A stretch of 5,145 nucleotides of DNA from Asaia bogorensis (GCA_945874515.1 CAMCHA010000223.1:1-5145); one strand, 5' to 3'; shown: positions 1 through 4,993, counted from the stretch's first letter. Made by a program: numbers and translations. Notes: generated by a model not told the origin, from the letters alone.

Positions 1-20
1 GGTCAATCGCAAGTTTTTCC

Positions 21-44
21 TTAAAATAAGCGAAAATAACTCGC
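21..44 (-). terminator. Weak candidate terminator after the minus-strand operon
   Basis: Read on the minus strand, a short stem GCGA/TCGC (44-41 with 33-30, 7-nt loop) lies just after the stop of the exported-protein gene and is followed by the T-rich run TTATTTTAA (29-21). The stem is only 4 bp, so this is a weak call made mainly from position and the AT-rich tail. Confidence 0.25.
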
Positions 45-50
45 GCCACA

Positions 51-782
51 CTATTCCAGGACGTTGCGCGCCGCGGTGATCACCACGCCATTGGACTGTC
101 CGGCACGAAAAGTTTCGATCCGGCTCGCATAGCCTTGGGCCACGATCATCCCGGTTGGCACATCAATCGCGATGCGCCCCGCCATCGCAATCCGCGCTTC
201 CTGCCCGGTACTGCCAAGCCCGCCCGCCAATTCCACAGCGCATATCGCGACCAGCACTTGCCGCGCGCCAATCCGGGAAAGACCGTCCGGGCGGCAGGTC
301 ACGCCGCGCGGGCTATCGGGTACCGGCAGATCGAAAGTGGCGCCGGGCTGGATGCGCCGCGCTGTCAGGCTCCAGCTTTCAAAATGCCGCCGCCAGGGGG
401 CAAGCGCGCCATCACGCGCCGCATCGGGTGGTTCATGGGTGAAGCTTGTGATGGCGCCATCATCGCGGCGCCGCACGGCAAGCCTTTCGCCGCGCAAAAC
501 CTCCGGCGCCAGGCTGAACCGGGTTGCGCGCGCTGTGGCATCGCGCTCCACCGCGGCCACATTCAGGCAATCGCGGCGCGGCGTGCGGTCCAGCCTTTCC
601 CATTGCTCGCGGCAGAGCTTCCGCCACGGGCCCCAGGCAGCCCCGCCGACCGAAACCACCGCCGTCACCGGCGTGATCGGCGCAGTCAGAGGCAAGGGCG
701 GCGCGGCAGTACGCCAATCAGGCGCTTGCGCAAAAGCGCTTGCGCTGTAAAGGCTGAGCGCAAGTAGCAGAAGGCGCAGCAC
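51..782 (-). CDS. Putative exported protein of unknown function, four cysteines
   Basis: I do not recognise a family for this 243-residue protein. It starts with a classic Sec signal peptide: MLR, a Leu-rich core (residues 4-12), then a likely signal peptidase I site after AFA (residue 18) or AQA (20), so the mature protein should be periplasmic or secreted. There is no lipobox. A Pro/Ala-rich linker (21-40) follows. The mature part has four cysteines (57, 72, 163, 181), an even number that would allow two disulfides. It has Arg-rich polar stretches (about 97-108) and alternating hydrophobic strands near the C-terminus (175-240). It is the last gene of the minus-strand operon, three bases after the oxidoreductase stop and in the same frame. 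The start is a GTG whose G is the last base of the AGGAGG Shine-Dalgarno sequence (787-782), so spacing is zero. The true start may be a CTG a few codons on; the signal peptide would survive that change. The gene is likely real because of its length, signal peptide and tight coupling. Confidence 0.8.
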   Translation of the reverse strand: MLRLLLLALSLYSASAFAQAPDWRTAAPPLPLTAPITPVTAVVSVGGAAWGPWRKLCREQWERLDRTPRRDCLNVAAVERDATARATRFSLAPEVLRGERLAVRRRDDGAITSFTHEPPDAARDGALAPWRRHFESWSLTARRIQPGATFDLPVPDSPRGVTCRPDGLSRIGARQVLVAICAVELAGGLGSTGQEARIAMAGRIAIDVPTGMIVAQGYASRIETFRAGQSNGVVITAARNVLE

Positions 783-787
783 CTCCT
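782..787 (-). promoter_or_regulatory. Shine-Dalgarno overlapping the upstream stop and the GTG start
   Basis: On the minus strand the sequence reads TAGGAGGTG. The oxidoreductase stop (TAG, 788-786), the perfect AGGAGG (787-782) and the GTG start (782-780) all overlap. Ribosomes ending the oxidoreductase would sit on this site, so translational coupling is likely. Zero spacing to GTG is abnormal and leaves the exact start open. Confidence 0.55.
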
Positions 788-1874
788 AGAACATGCCTGG
801 CGTTGGGATGGCATTGATGCCAAGGCTGCGTGCCGTTTCAGTCAGGATATCCCAAGTGGTGCCATCCACCGGAATGCCGCCGGCCAGCCGCGCCGCGCGC
901 GTGGCCCTTTCCTTTTCACCCGCCACCAACACGGGCTGATCCGGATCTGCGGGCGGCGATGCCTTCACATGCGCAATCACCGCGGCCATTTCGGAACGGA
1001 AGGCGCCCAAATCGCCGAAGCGTGACGGATCAATTACAAAGGCAAGCCAGCCATTCACGATACTGCCATCCTTCGGGTGATGCGGCGCGGCCGTCACGCC
1101 GCCAATCAGCGCGCCGGCCAGGATTTCGCACATCAGCGCCAGCCCGTAGCCCTTATGCCCACCAAAGGGCAGCAAAGCGCCGCGCGGCTGGTCCCGATAC
1201 AGCACACCCGGATCATTGGTGGGCTGACCCTTCGCATCCACCAAAGCGCCATCCGGCACTGGCTTGCCGGCATTGAAGGCAACCCGGCATTTGCCGAGCG
1301 CAATCGCCGCCGTTGCGAAATCCAGGATCAGCGGGTGTTCGCGCGCCGACACCGCCGGCACGGCGACGCAGACCGGATTGGTGGACATGCGCCCATCACG
1401 GCCGCCAAAGGGCGCCACCGCGCCGGGGCCGGAAACGCCATTGACGAAATGGACCGAAATCATCCCAGCCCGCGCCGCCTGTTCGCCGTAGGAACCAATG
1501 CGCCCCAGATGATGCACGTTCTTCAGCGCCATCACCGCATGGCCATGCTGGCGCGCGGCATTGATCGCCCAATCCATGGTGATGCGCCCAATGCGCTGCC
1601 CATAGCCCATCTTGCCGTCAAACACGGCAAGCGATGCATCCTGGCGCACCGCTTCCGGCATGGCGCCGGCATTGAGCTTTCCAGCACGGAGATTTTCCAC
1701 ATAGCGCACCAGCAGCATGATGCCGTGGCTGTCATGGCCTTGCAGATTGGATTCCAGCAAATGATCCGTGACCATCGCTGCTTCATCTTCCGCGCTGCCC
1801 CCCGCGCGTATCATGGCATGCACCAGGCCGCGCAAGGCAGCGGGATCAACGCGGAGCATTGGGGCGGCTTTCAT
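786..1874 (-). CDS. Ldh2/YlbC-family NAD(P)-dependent oxidoreductase (malate/L-lactate dehydrogenase type)
   Basis: This 362-residue protein has the usual length of the Ldh2 family (COG2055), which includes malate, L-lactate, sulfolactate, ureidoglycolate and 2,3-diketogulonate oxidoreductases. These enzymes reduce a 2-keto acid or oxidise a 2-hydroxy acid with NAD(P) using a non-Rossmann fold, and act in the cytoplasm. Visible family motifs, counted from the chosen start, are GHDSHG (46-51), NVHHLGR with the expected catalytic histidine (119-125), STNP (164-167), DFAT (185-188) and PFGGHKGYGL near the cofactor site (236-245). I chose ATG 1874 because AGGAG (1886-1882) lies 7 nt upstream of it. 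The alternative ATG at 1880, two codons longer, is only 1 nt from that Shine-Dalgarno and is less likely. It is the middle gene of the operon, 43 nt after the alpha/beta hydrolase. The substrate cannot be assigned: family members with very different substrates share these motifs. No frameshift or missing key residue is visible. Confidence 0.93.
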   Translation of the reverse strand: MKAAPMLRVDPAALRGLVHAMIRAGGSAEDEAAMVTDHLLESNLQGHDSHGIMLLVRYVENLRAGKLNAGAMPEAVRQDASLAVFDGKMGYGQRIGRITMDWAINAARQHGHAVMALKNVHHLGRIGSYGEQAARAGMISVHFVNGVSGPGAVAPFGGRDGRMSTNPVCVAVPAVSAREHPLILDFATAAIALGKCRVAFNAGKPVPDGALVDAKGQPTNDPGVLYRDQPRGALLPFGGHKGYGLALMCEILAGALIGGVTAAPHHPKDGSIVNGWLAFVIDPSRFGDLGAFRSEMAAVIAHVKASPPADPDQPVLVAGEKERATRAARLAGGIPVDGTTWDILTETARSLGINAIPTPGMF

Positions 1875-1917
1875 GGGCATTCTCCTGGATTTATCGCGGG
1901 GCTGAAACTGGCGCGCG

Positions 1918-2931
1918 TCATGGCACTTCCTTCAGGAAGCCCGCCAACTTCTCACGCCAAAAGCGCGCCTGGCCGGTGGTGCCATGGCCGGCGGTGTCGC
2001 TACTGGCCGGTATCAGCAGCAGCCGAGCATTGGGGATGCGCGCCATGGCCGCCGCCATTAGCCCGGTCTCGTACGGGTTGCGTTCATCATCGGCAGAATT
2101 GATGGCGAGCACCCGCGCCTTGATCCGCCCTAGCAGCGGTTCCGCGTCAAAATCCCGCGATGCCTCATACATATAGATAAGGTCATTGGCATCCGCGGCC
2201 GCCGGCTGGGCCAGGCGCTGATCCAGGATGGCATCCGCCGCAGCGCGGGTGGGGGCGGCTTTCTGCAACGCCTGAGACCCGCCATTGGTCGCGATATTGA
2301 AGAACAGGAAGGCTAGCGAAAGGGAAGCCGGCTGGCTGCTGTAATTCCCCCCCTGATAGGCAGGGTCTTGGCGGATGGTTTCGACCATCATGCGCCGCAG
2401 CATCCAATTCCGCCCCGACATGGCGGTGGGCTGCGCTGCCATGGGCACAATCGCATCCATGAAATCCGGATGCGTCACCCCCCAAAGCCAGGCCAGCATG
2501 CCCCCCATGGAATTGCCGATCACCAGCCGGACATGGCTGATCCCCAGCCCTTCTGTCAGCAGCCGGTGCTGGGCGGCCAGGATATCGGCGTAATTGAACT
2601 GCGGAAAACCTGTCCTTAGCCCATCCGATGGCTTGGAGGATTTGCCCGCCCCCAGGGCATCAGGAATGATAATGTAATGCTTTGCCGCGTCCAAAGCCTG
2701 GCCTGGGCCAAAAAGCTGCCCGGCAAAGGCTGGCGAGACCATGCTGCGCGAAGACCCCGCCGAACCATGCAGCACCAATACCGGGGTGCCTGAGGGTTCA
2801 CCAATCGTCAGGTAGCCCAGGCGGAGTTCCGGCATCACTTCCCCGGTATGGAAGCGGAAATCCCGCGCGACCCAGGTGGCTTCGCGGGGTTCGGGGTAAG
2901 CGGCAGCGGGTGCGGGGCTAGGGGCAGCCAT
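1918..2931 (-). CDS. Alpha/beta-fold hydrolase, homoserine O-acetyltransferase (MetX)-like
   Basis: The 337-residue protein has the alpha/beta-hydrolase plan: oxyanion motif HGSAG (55-59), a DALGAGKSSKPSDG segment (91-104) typical of MetX-like proteins, nucleophile elbow GNSMGG with Ser141, acid Asp281 or Asp282 in NSADDERNP, and His316 in TAGHGTTG. Overall it resembles the homoserine O-acetyltransferase branch (FNYADILAAQHRLL, then the elbow, then PDFMDAIVPMAAQP and SGRNW). True MetX uses GGSMGG and lies near methionine genes; neither holds here. A general esterase, acyl-hydrolase or acyltransferase of this subfamily is therefore the safer call. The Pro/Ala-rich N-terminus (1-15) has no hydrophobic core, so the protein is probably cytoplasmic. 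The start is supported by AAGGA (2942-2938) 6 nt upstream. It is the first gene of the minus-strand operon and is divergent from efp. The pairing with an Ldh2 oxidoreductase suggests sequential steps on an ester or hydroxy acid, but this is inference. Confidence 0.9.
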   Translation of the reverse strand: MAAPSPAPAAAYPEPREATWVARDFRFHTGEVMPELRLGYLTIGEPSGTPVLVLHGSAGSSRSMVSPAFAGQLFGPGQALDAAKHYIIIPDALGAGKSSKPSDGLRTGFPQFNYADILAAQHRLLTEGLGISHVRLVIGNSMGGMLAWLWGVTHPDFMDAIVPMAAQPTAMSGRNWMLRRMMVETIRQDPAYQGGNYSSQPASLSLAFLFFNIATNGGSQALQKAAPTRAAADAILDQRLAQPAAADANDLIYMYEASRDFDAEPLLGRIKARVLAINSADDERNPYETGLMAAAMARIPNARLLLIPASSDTAGHGTTGQARFWREKLAGFLKEVP

Positions 2932-2961
2932 GACCTATCCTTGCGGGTGACGTCAGATGCC

Positions 2962-2989
2962 AGCCTAGATCGGATTGGCAGCATGGCAA
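2962..2989 (-). promoter_or_regulatory. Candidate sigma70 promoter for the hydrolase operon
   Basis: On the minus strand, TTGCCA (2989-2984, 5 of 6 to TTGACA) is followed after 16 nt by TAGGCT (2967-2962, 3 of 6 to TATAAT), about 30 nt before the hydrolase start at 2931. The -35 is good and the -10 poor. It was chosen by position and spacing only. Confidence 0.35.
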
Positions 2990-3002
2990 ATCGGCGGAAG
3001 GT

Positions 3003-3030
3003 GCCAGTGCTTGCCGCGCCCCGCACTGGC
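3003..3030. repeat. Perfect 8-bp inverted repeat in the efp promoter region
   Basis: GCCAGTGC (3003-3010) and GCACTGGC (3023-3030) are perfect reverse complements separated by 12 nt. The repeat brackets the candidate efp -35 element (3011-3016), so it could be an operator. If transcribed, it would form a hairpin. Confidence 0.6.
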
Positions 3031-3039
3031 CCCTATACC
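3011..3039 (+). promoter_or_regulatory. efp: Candidate sigma70 promoter for efp
   Basis: TTGCCG (3011-3016) and TATACC (3034-3039) are separated by exactly 17 nt, each matching 4 of 6 consensus bases. Transcription would start near 3046, giving a leader of roughly 57 nt before the efp ATG. The -35 lies in the loop of one inverted repeat, and the -10 overlaps the left arm of the next. Confidence 0.45.
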
Positions 3040-3066
3040 CGGGCACACACGCCACCCCGCCCGGGT
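3037..3066. repeat. Second perfect 8-bp inverted repeat before efp
   Basis: ACCCGGGC (3037-3044) and GCCCGGGT (3059-3066) are perfect reverse complements with a 14-nt spacer. Each arm also contains the palindrome CCCGGG. The left arm overlaps the candidate -10 and start site, and the right arm would be in the transcribed leader. Confidence 0.55.
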
Positions 3067-3102
3067 TGGCCCCGTTTCAACCGCCAAGATGCAGGTATCC
3101 CC

Positions 3103-3669
3103 ATGGCGAAGATGCAAGCCAACCAGATGCGCGCCGGTATGGTCATTGAATTTGAAGGCCAGCGCTACACCATCCTGAAGCAGAACATCATGATCCCGGG
3201 TAAGGGCGCCGCTGTGATCCAGGTGGAAATGCGCAATGTGAAGTCCGGCGCCAAGAAGGACCAGCGCTGGCGCACCGCCGATACCGTGGAACGCCTGACC
3301 ACCGAGGATAAGGAATTCACCTATTCCTATGAGGATGGCGAAAACCTGGTCCTGATGGACCCCGAAACCTTCGAACAGACCCTGGTGCCCAAGAATATCC
3401 TGGGCGAACGCCTGCCGTATTTGCAGGAAAACATGAAGGTCAATGTGAAGCTGATCGAAGGTGAGCCGGTTTCGATGGACCTGCCCGAGACCGTGACGCT
3501 GGAGATTGTGGAAGCTGACCCGGTGGTGAAGGGCCAGACAGCGTCTTCTTCCTATAAGCCGGCGCTACTTTCGAATGGCGTCAAAGTGATGGTGCCGCCT
3601 TTTATCACGGCGGGTGAAAAGATTGTCGTGAAGACCGCGGATGGGACCTATTACGAAAGGGCTAAGTGA
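3103..3669 (+). CDS. efp: Elongation factor P
   Basis: The 188-residue product has the full length of bacterial EF-P. EF-P binds between the ribosomal P and E sites and rescues ribosomes stalled at consecutive prolines by promoting peptide bond formation. The N-terminal KOW-like domain (about 1-65) carries the conserved loop PGKG (32-35) with Lys34, the residue beta-lysylated by EpmA/EpmB in E. coli. This is therefore a lysine-type EF-P, not the arginine type rhamnosylated by EarP. Two OB domains follow (about 66-128 and 129-188). The last holds the family signature, with VPPFI (164-168), a GE pair (171-172) and DGTYYERA (180-187). I chose ATG 3103 (MAKMQANQMR) because EF-P homology begins there. 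The frame stays open upstream to 2848, but that stretch is Arg/Pro-rich with no EF-P similarity. A GCAGG (3091-3095) 7 nt before the ATG can serve as ribosome binding site. The gene appears monocistronic: it is divergent from the hydrolase and followed by a strong hairpin. No modification enzyme gene is in the window. Confidence 0.98.
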   Translation: MAKMQANQMRAGMVIEFEGQRYTILKQNIMIPGKGAAVIQVEMRNVKSGAKKDQRWRTADTVERLTTEDKEFTYSYEDGENLVLMDPETFEQTLVPKNILGERLPYLQENMKVNVKLIEGEPVSMDLPETVTLEIVEADPVVKGQTASSSYKPALLSNGVKVMVPPFITAGEKIVVKTADGTYYERAK

Positions 3670-3677
3670 GGCAGGCC

Positions 3678-3697
3678 GGGCGGGGTGCGCCCCGCCC
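3678..3697 (+). terminator. Hairpin terminator after efp
   Basis: GGGCGGGG (3678-3685), loop TGCG, and CCCCGCCC (3690-3697) form a perfect 8-bp GC stem 8 nt after the efp stop. The first T-run (3713-3717) is 15 nt further, so it is not a textbook intrinsic terminator, but position and stability favour transcript end formation. Confidence 0.6.
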
Positions 3698-3715
3698 AGT
3701 TGGCTATCAAAATTT

Positions 3716-3728
3716 TTAAGAAAAATTG
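3716..3728 (+). promoter_or_regulatory. Conserved upstream block 1 of flagellin gene 1 (TTAAGAAAAATTG)
   Basis: This 13-bp block recurs as TTAAAAAAAATTG at 4859-4871 before the second flagellin (12 of 13 identical) and stands 26 nt before the GTTTAG of the CtrA-like box in both. It lies inside an AT-rich tract with an AATTTTT/AAAAATT inverted repeat (3711-3717, 3721-3727). An UP element, curved DNA or an activator site are possible. TATCAA at 3705-3710 followed by T-rich sequence is close to the IHF consensus but imperfect. Confidence 0.45.
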
Positions 3729-3754
3729 CTCGGGCATGAAATTAACGCATCGCC

Positions 3755-3771
3755 GTTTAGGATTTATTAAC
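3755..3771 (+). promoter_or_regulatory. CtrA-like box of flagellin gene 1
   Basis: GTTTAG-GA-TTTATTAAC contains TTTA-N7-TTAAC (3756-3759, 3767-3771). This is one mismatch from the known CtrA recognition sequence TTAA-N7-TTAAC. It lies about 100 nt before the flagellin start and recurs at 4898-4914 with 15 of 17 bases identical. CtrA controls motility genes in many alphaproteobacteria, so direct activation of both flagellins is a reasonable inference. Confidence 0.55.
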
Positions 3772-3794
3772 TTTTTCGGGTTTTAACTACCTTA

Positions 3795-3811
3795 CGTCGC
3801 AAAATGCGGTG
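3795..3811 (+). promoter_or_regulatory. Conserved leader hairpin (stem-loop 1) of flagellin gene 1
   Basis: CGCAAAATGCGG (3798-3809) matches CGCAAAAAGCGG at 4941-4952 in 11 of 12 bases and sits 26 nt after the CtrA-like box in both. The stem is CGC/GCG with an AAAAT loop, extended by U-G, G-U and C-G pairs out to 3795/3811. It lies where an early 5' UTR would be. Confidence 0.45.
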
Positions 3812-3818
3812 GAACAAA

Positions 3819-3850
3819 GGCGCGATAAGGCTCCGCGAGGGGTTTGCGCC
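3819..3850 (+). other. Possible middle stem-loop of the flagellin 1 leader
   Basis: GGCGC (3819-3823) pairs with GCGCC (3846-3850) and encloses a small CTC-CGC-GAG hairpin (3831-3839). GCGCGATAA (3820-3828) inside it resembles the sigma28 -10 element GCCGATAA, but no good -35 is present at the right distance. Confidence 0.3.
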
Positions 3851-3857
3851 GTGGGAA

Positions 3858-3870
3858 CGGAAAAATTCCG
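3858..3870 (+). promoter_or_regulatory. Hairpin holding the Shine-Dalgarno, abutting the flagellin 1 AUG
   Basis: CGGAA (3858-3862), AAA, and TTCCG (3866-3870) form a perfect 5-bp stem ending on the base before ATG 3871. The 5' arm contains CGGA, the best Shine-Dalgarno for that start (9 nt from the ATG), so folding would hide the ribosome binding site. The second flagellin has a different sequence with the same arrangement. Confidence 0.5.
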
Positions 3871-4704
3871 ATGCCGATGAATTCGATTAATACGAATGCG
3901 CAGTCGCTTATCGCGCTCCAGAATCTCAACACAACCAATGCGCAAATGTCTGTGATCCAGAAGCGCGTTTCCACGGGTTATCGCGTGGCCGACGCCAAGG
4001 ATGATGGTGGCGCCTTTGCCGTGGCGCAGGCGGTTCGGTCGGATGTGGCTGGGGTGATCGCGGTTGGTGAGCAGCTTGGCGGCACGAAGGGCATTTTGGA
4101 AACGACCTTCGCAGCGCTTTCGGTTGTTTCGGACACCATGAAGCAAATACGGACAGTACTGACGCGTTTGGCTGATGCCGCCATCAGTTCAGACCAACGC
4201 GACACCTACAAGAAACAATACGAGCTTCTTGCCAAACAGGTGAAGAATTTCGTTGAAGATGCCACTTATAACGGCCGGACGCTGCTGAGCACCGATGCAG
4301 CGGCTAGTGGCGGTAACATTACGGCCATCCGCAATGAAGGTGGCGGCACCTTTACTATTGAGGCAGTTGACGGCGGGACATTAAAGATCACTGAGACAGC
4401 CCCATTGAGTGCGGTTGCGGCTCAAGGGTTTATTGCTGATGGCGGCATTTTCGACATCGCTGATGACGCCATCTCATCGGCACTGAACAAATTCGGTGCT
4501 TCCATGGCCTTTGTGGACAACCAGATCACCTATAATTCAAAGAAGGTGGACGCCATGGAAGGCGGGCTCGGCGCCTTGGTGGATGCTGATCTGGCCAAGG
4601 AAAGCTCTGCGCTTGAGGCGCTGAAGGTCCGCCAGCAGCTTGGTGTCCAGACATTGGGCCTGGCCAATCAAGGGCCGCAGGTACTGCTGGGGCTGTTCCG
4701 GTAA
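3871..4704 (+). CDS. Flagellin (compact alphaproteobacterial type), copy 1
   Basis: The 277-residue product is the filament subunit, exported unfolded by the flagellar type III system and polymerised at the filament tip. The N-terminal D0/D1 part is clear: NSINTNAQSLIALQNLN (4-20), then QKRVSTGYRVADAKDD (30-45) and the coiled D1 helices to YNGRTLL (133-139). The C-terminal part ends with VDADLAKESS (237-246), the helix EALKVRQQLGVQ, and LLGLFR at the terminus. Only about 60 residues (140-200, Gly/Thr-rich) lie between, so the outer D2/D3 domains are absent, as in Caulobacter-type flagellins. No signal peptide is expected. ATG 3871 is preferred: it aligns without gaps to the second flagellin (MPMNS with MSLNS) and has CGGA at good spacing. 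ATG 3877 is possible, and the upstream TTG at 3844 is unlikely. Base use is more AT-rich than in the left-hand genes. It precedes a paralogue by 310 nt, with terminator-like hairpins between, so the two are probably separate transcripts. Confidence 0.96.
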   Translation: MPMNSINTNAQSLIALQNLNTTNAQMSVIQKRVSTGYRVADAKDDGGAFAVAQAVRSDVAGVIAVGEQLGGTKGILETTFAALSVVSDTMKQIRTVLTRLADAAISSDQRDTYKKQYELLAKQVKNFVEDATYNGRTLLSTDAAASGGNITAIRNEGGGTFTIEAVDGGTLKITETAPLSAVAAQGFIADGGIFDIADDAISSALNKFGASMAFVDNQITYNSKKVDAMEGGLGALVDADLAKESSALEALKVRQQLGVQTLGLANQGPQVLLGLFR

Positions 4705-4735
4705 ACTTCTTCTCCCTACGAGCCTTACTGCCATG

Positions 4736-4756
4736 CGCCCAGCCTTGTGCTGGGCG
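4736..4756 (+). terminator. Hairpin terminator after flagellin gene 1
   Basis: CGCCCAGC (4736-4743), loop CTTGT, and GCTGGGCG (4749-4756) form a perfect 8-bp stem about 30 nt after the stop, followed by TATTTG. The T-tract is short. A second stem lies just downstream. Confidence 0.6.
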
Positions 4757-4767
4757 TATTTGCTTGC

Positions 4768-4784
4768 GGCGCCTGCTTGGCGCC
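4768..4784 (+). other. Second intergenic stem-loop
   Basis: GGCGCC (4768-4773), loop TGCTT, and GGCGCC (4779-4784) form a perfect 6-bp stem 11 nt after the previous hairpin. It may reinforce termination or protect the 3' end of the flagellin 1 mRNA. Confidence 0.4.
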
Positions 4785-4819
4785 TTGGGGATGCCGTGCC
4801 CAAAGTTATCCGGATTATG

Positions 4820-4846
4820 GGGCGAAGATTGCGCTTTAATTCGCCC
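4820..4846. repeat. 7-bp inverted repeat between the flagellin genes
   Basis: GGGCGAA (4820-4826) and TTCGCCC (4840-4846) are perfect reverse complements around a 13-nt loop. It sits just upstream of the AT-rich promoter region of the second flagellin. Its role is unknown; it could be a further terminator element or an operator. The rest of the 4705-5014 gap holds two hairpins near flagellin 1 and the promoter/leader elements of flagellin 2, and I see no gene there. Confidence 0.35.
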
Positions 4847-4858
4847 GCTAAGCTTTGC

Positions 4859-4871
4859 TTAAAAAAAATTG
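4859..4871 (+). promoter_or_regulatory. Conserved upstream block 1 of flagellin gene 2 (TTAAAAAAAATTG)
   Basis: Second copy of the TTAARAAAAATTG block, exactly 1143 bp from the copy at 3716-3728 and 26 nt before the GTTTAG of its own CtrA-like box. It lies in an A-tract (A8 at 4861-4868) followed by a T6 run (4885-4890). Confidence 0.45.
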
Positions 4872-4897
4872 ACCAAGGCTTAGGTTTTTTGGTCTGC

Positions 4898-4914
4898 GTT
4901 TAGTTTTTATTAAC
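4898..4914 (+). promoter_or_regulatory. CtrA-like box of flagellin gene 2
   Basis: GTTTAG-TT-TTTATTAAC contains TTTA-N7-TTAAC (4899-4902, 4910-4914), the same one-mismatch CtrA site as upstream of flagellin 1. CATGAT (4926-4931) downstream could be a -10, which would put the transcript start near 4938, just before the conserved hairpin. The -10 is speculative. Confidence 0.55.
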
Positions 4915-4939
4915 CATCACCGGGCCATGATGCAGAGCG

Positions 4940-4952
4940 CCGCAAAAAGCGG
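4940..4952 (+). promoter_or_regulatory. Conserved leader hairpin (stem-loop 1) of flagellin gene 2
   Basis: CCGC (4940-4943), loop AAAAA, and GCGG (4949-4952) form a perfect 4-bp stem. This is the counterpart of the 3798-3809 element, with the same A-rich loop and the same 26-nt distance from the CtrA-like box. Confidence 0.45.
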
Positions 4953-4962
4953 ATGTCAAACT

Positions 4963-4993
4963 GGCAATCGCTACTCATGGTAGAGCGAGGGCC
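4963..4993 (+). other. Middle stem-loop of the flagellin 2 leader
   Basis: An extended hairpin can form: GGC/GCC (4963-4965 with 4991-4993), TCG/CGA (4968-4970 with 4986-4988) and CTAC/GTAG (4971-4974 with 4980-4983). It has an AA/GG internal loop, an AG bulge and a TCATG loop, with 10 base pairs in total. It lies between stem-loop 1 and the Shine-Dalgarno hairpin. Confidence 0.4.

Noticed and set aside
135..767. Plus-strand open frames opposite the exported-protein gene
   Set aside because: They are Arg/Pro/Ala-rich with no motif, typical of antisense frames in GC-rich DNA, whereas the minus frame has a signal peptide and operon context.
1077..2102. Long plus-strand open frame opposite the Ldh2 and hydrolase genes
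   Set aside because: Its His/Arg-rich product is a shadow of high-GC coding on the other strand; both minus-strand genes have clear family motifs through the same region.
2848..3102. In-frame extension of efp back to 2848
   Set aside because: The added 85 residues are Arg/Pro-rich, overlap the divergent promoter region and hydrolase start, and have no EF-P similarity; homology begins at ATG 3103.
3800..3828. Sigma28-type promoter for flagellin 1 (CAAA then CGCGATAA)
   Set aside because: The -10 resemblance is fair, but the -35 spacing is 17 instead of 15 nt and flagellin 2 has no matching element.
4861..4893. Minus-strand intrinsic terminator (ACCAA/TTGGT followed by T8)
   Set aside because: The stem is short with a long loop, no minus-strand gene lies upstream of it, and the A8 run is better explained as part of the conserved flagellin promoter block.
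4640..4903. Small plus-strand frame spanning the end of flagellin 1 and the intergenic region
   Set aside because: It runs over the terminator hairpins, overlaps flagellin 1 coding sequence and has no ribosome binding site or recognisable motif.
4961..4976. Possible sigma54 promoter (CTGGCAATCGCTACTC) before flagellin 2
   Set aside because: The GG is present but the required GC 10 nt downstream is missing, and flagellin 1 has no counterpart.
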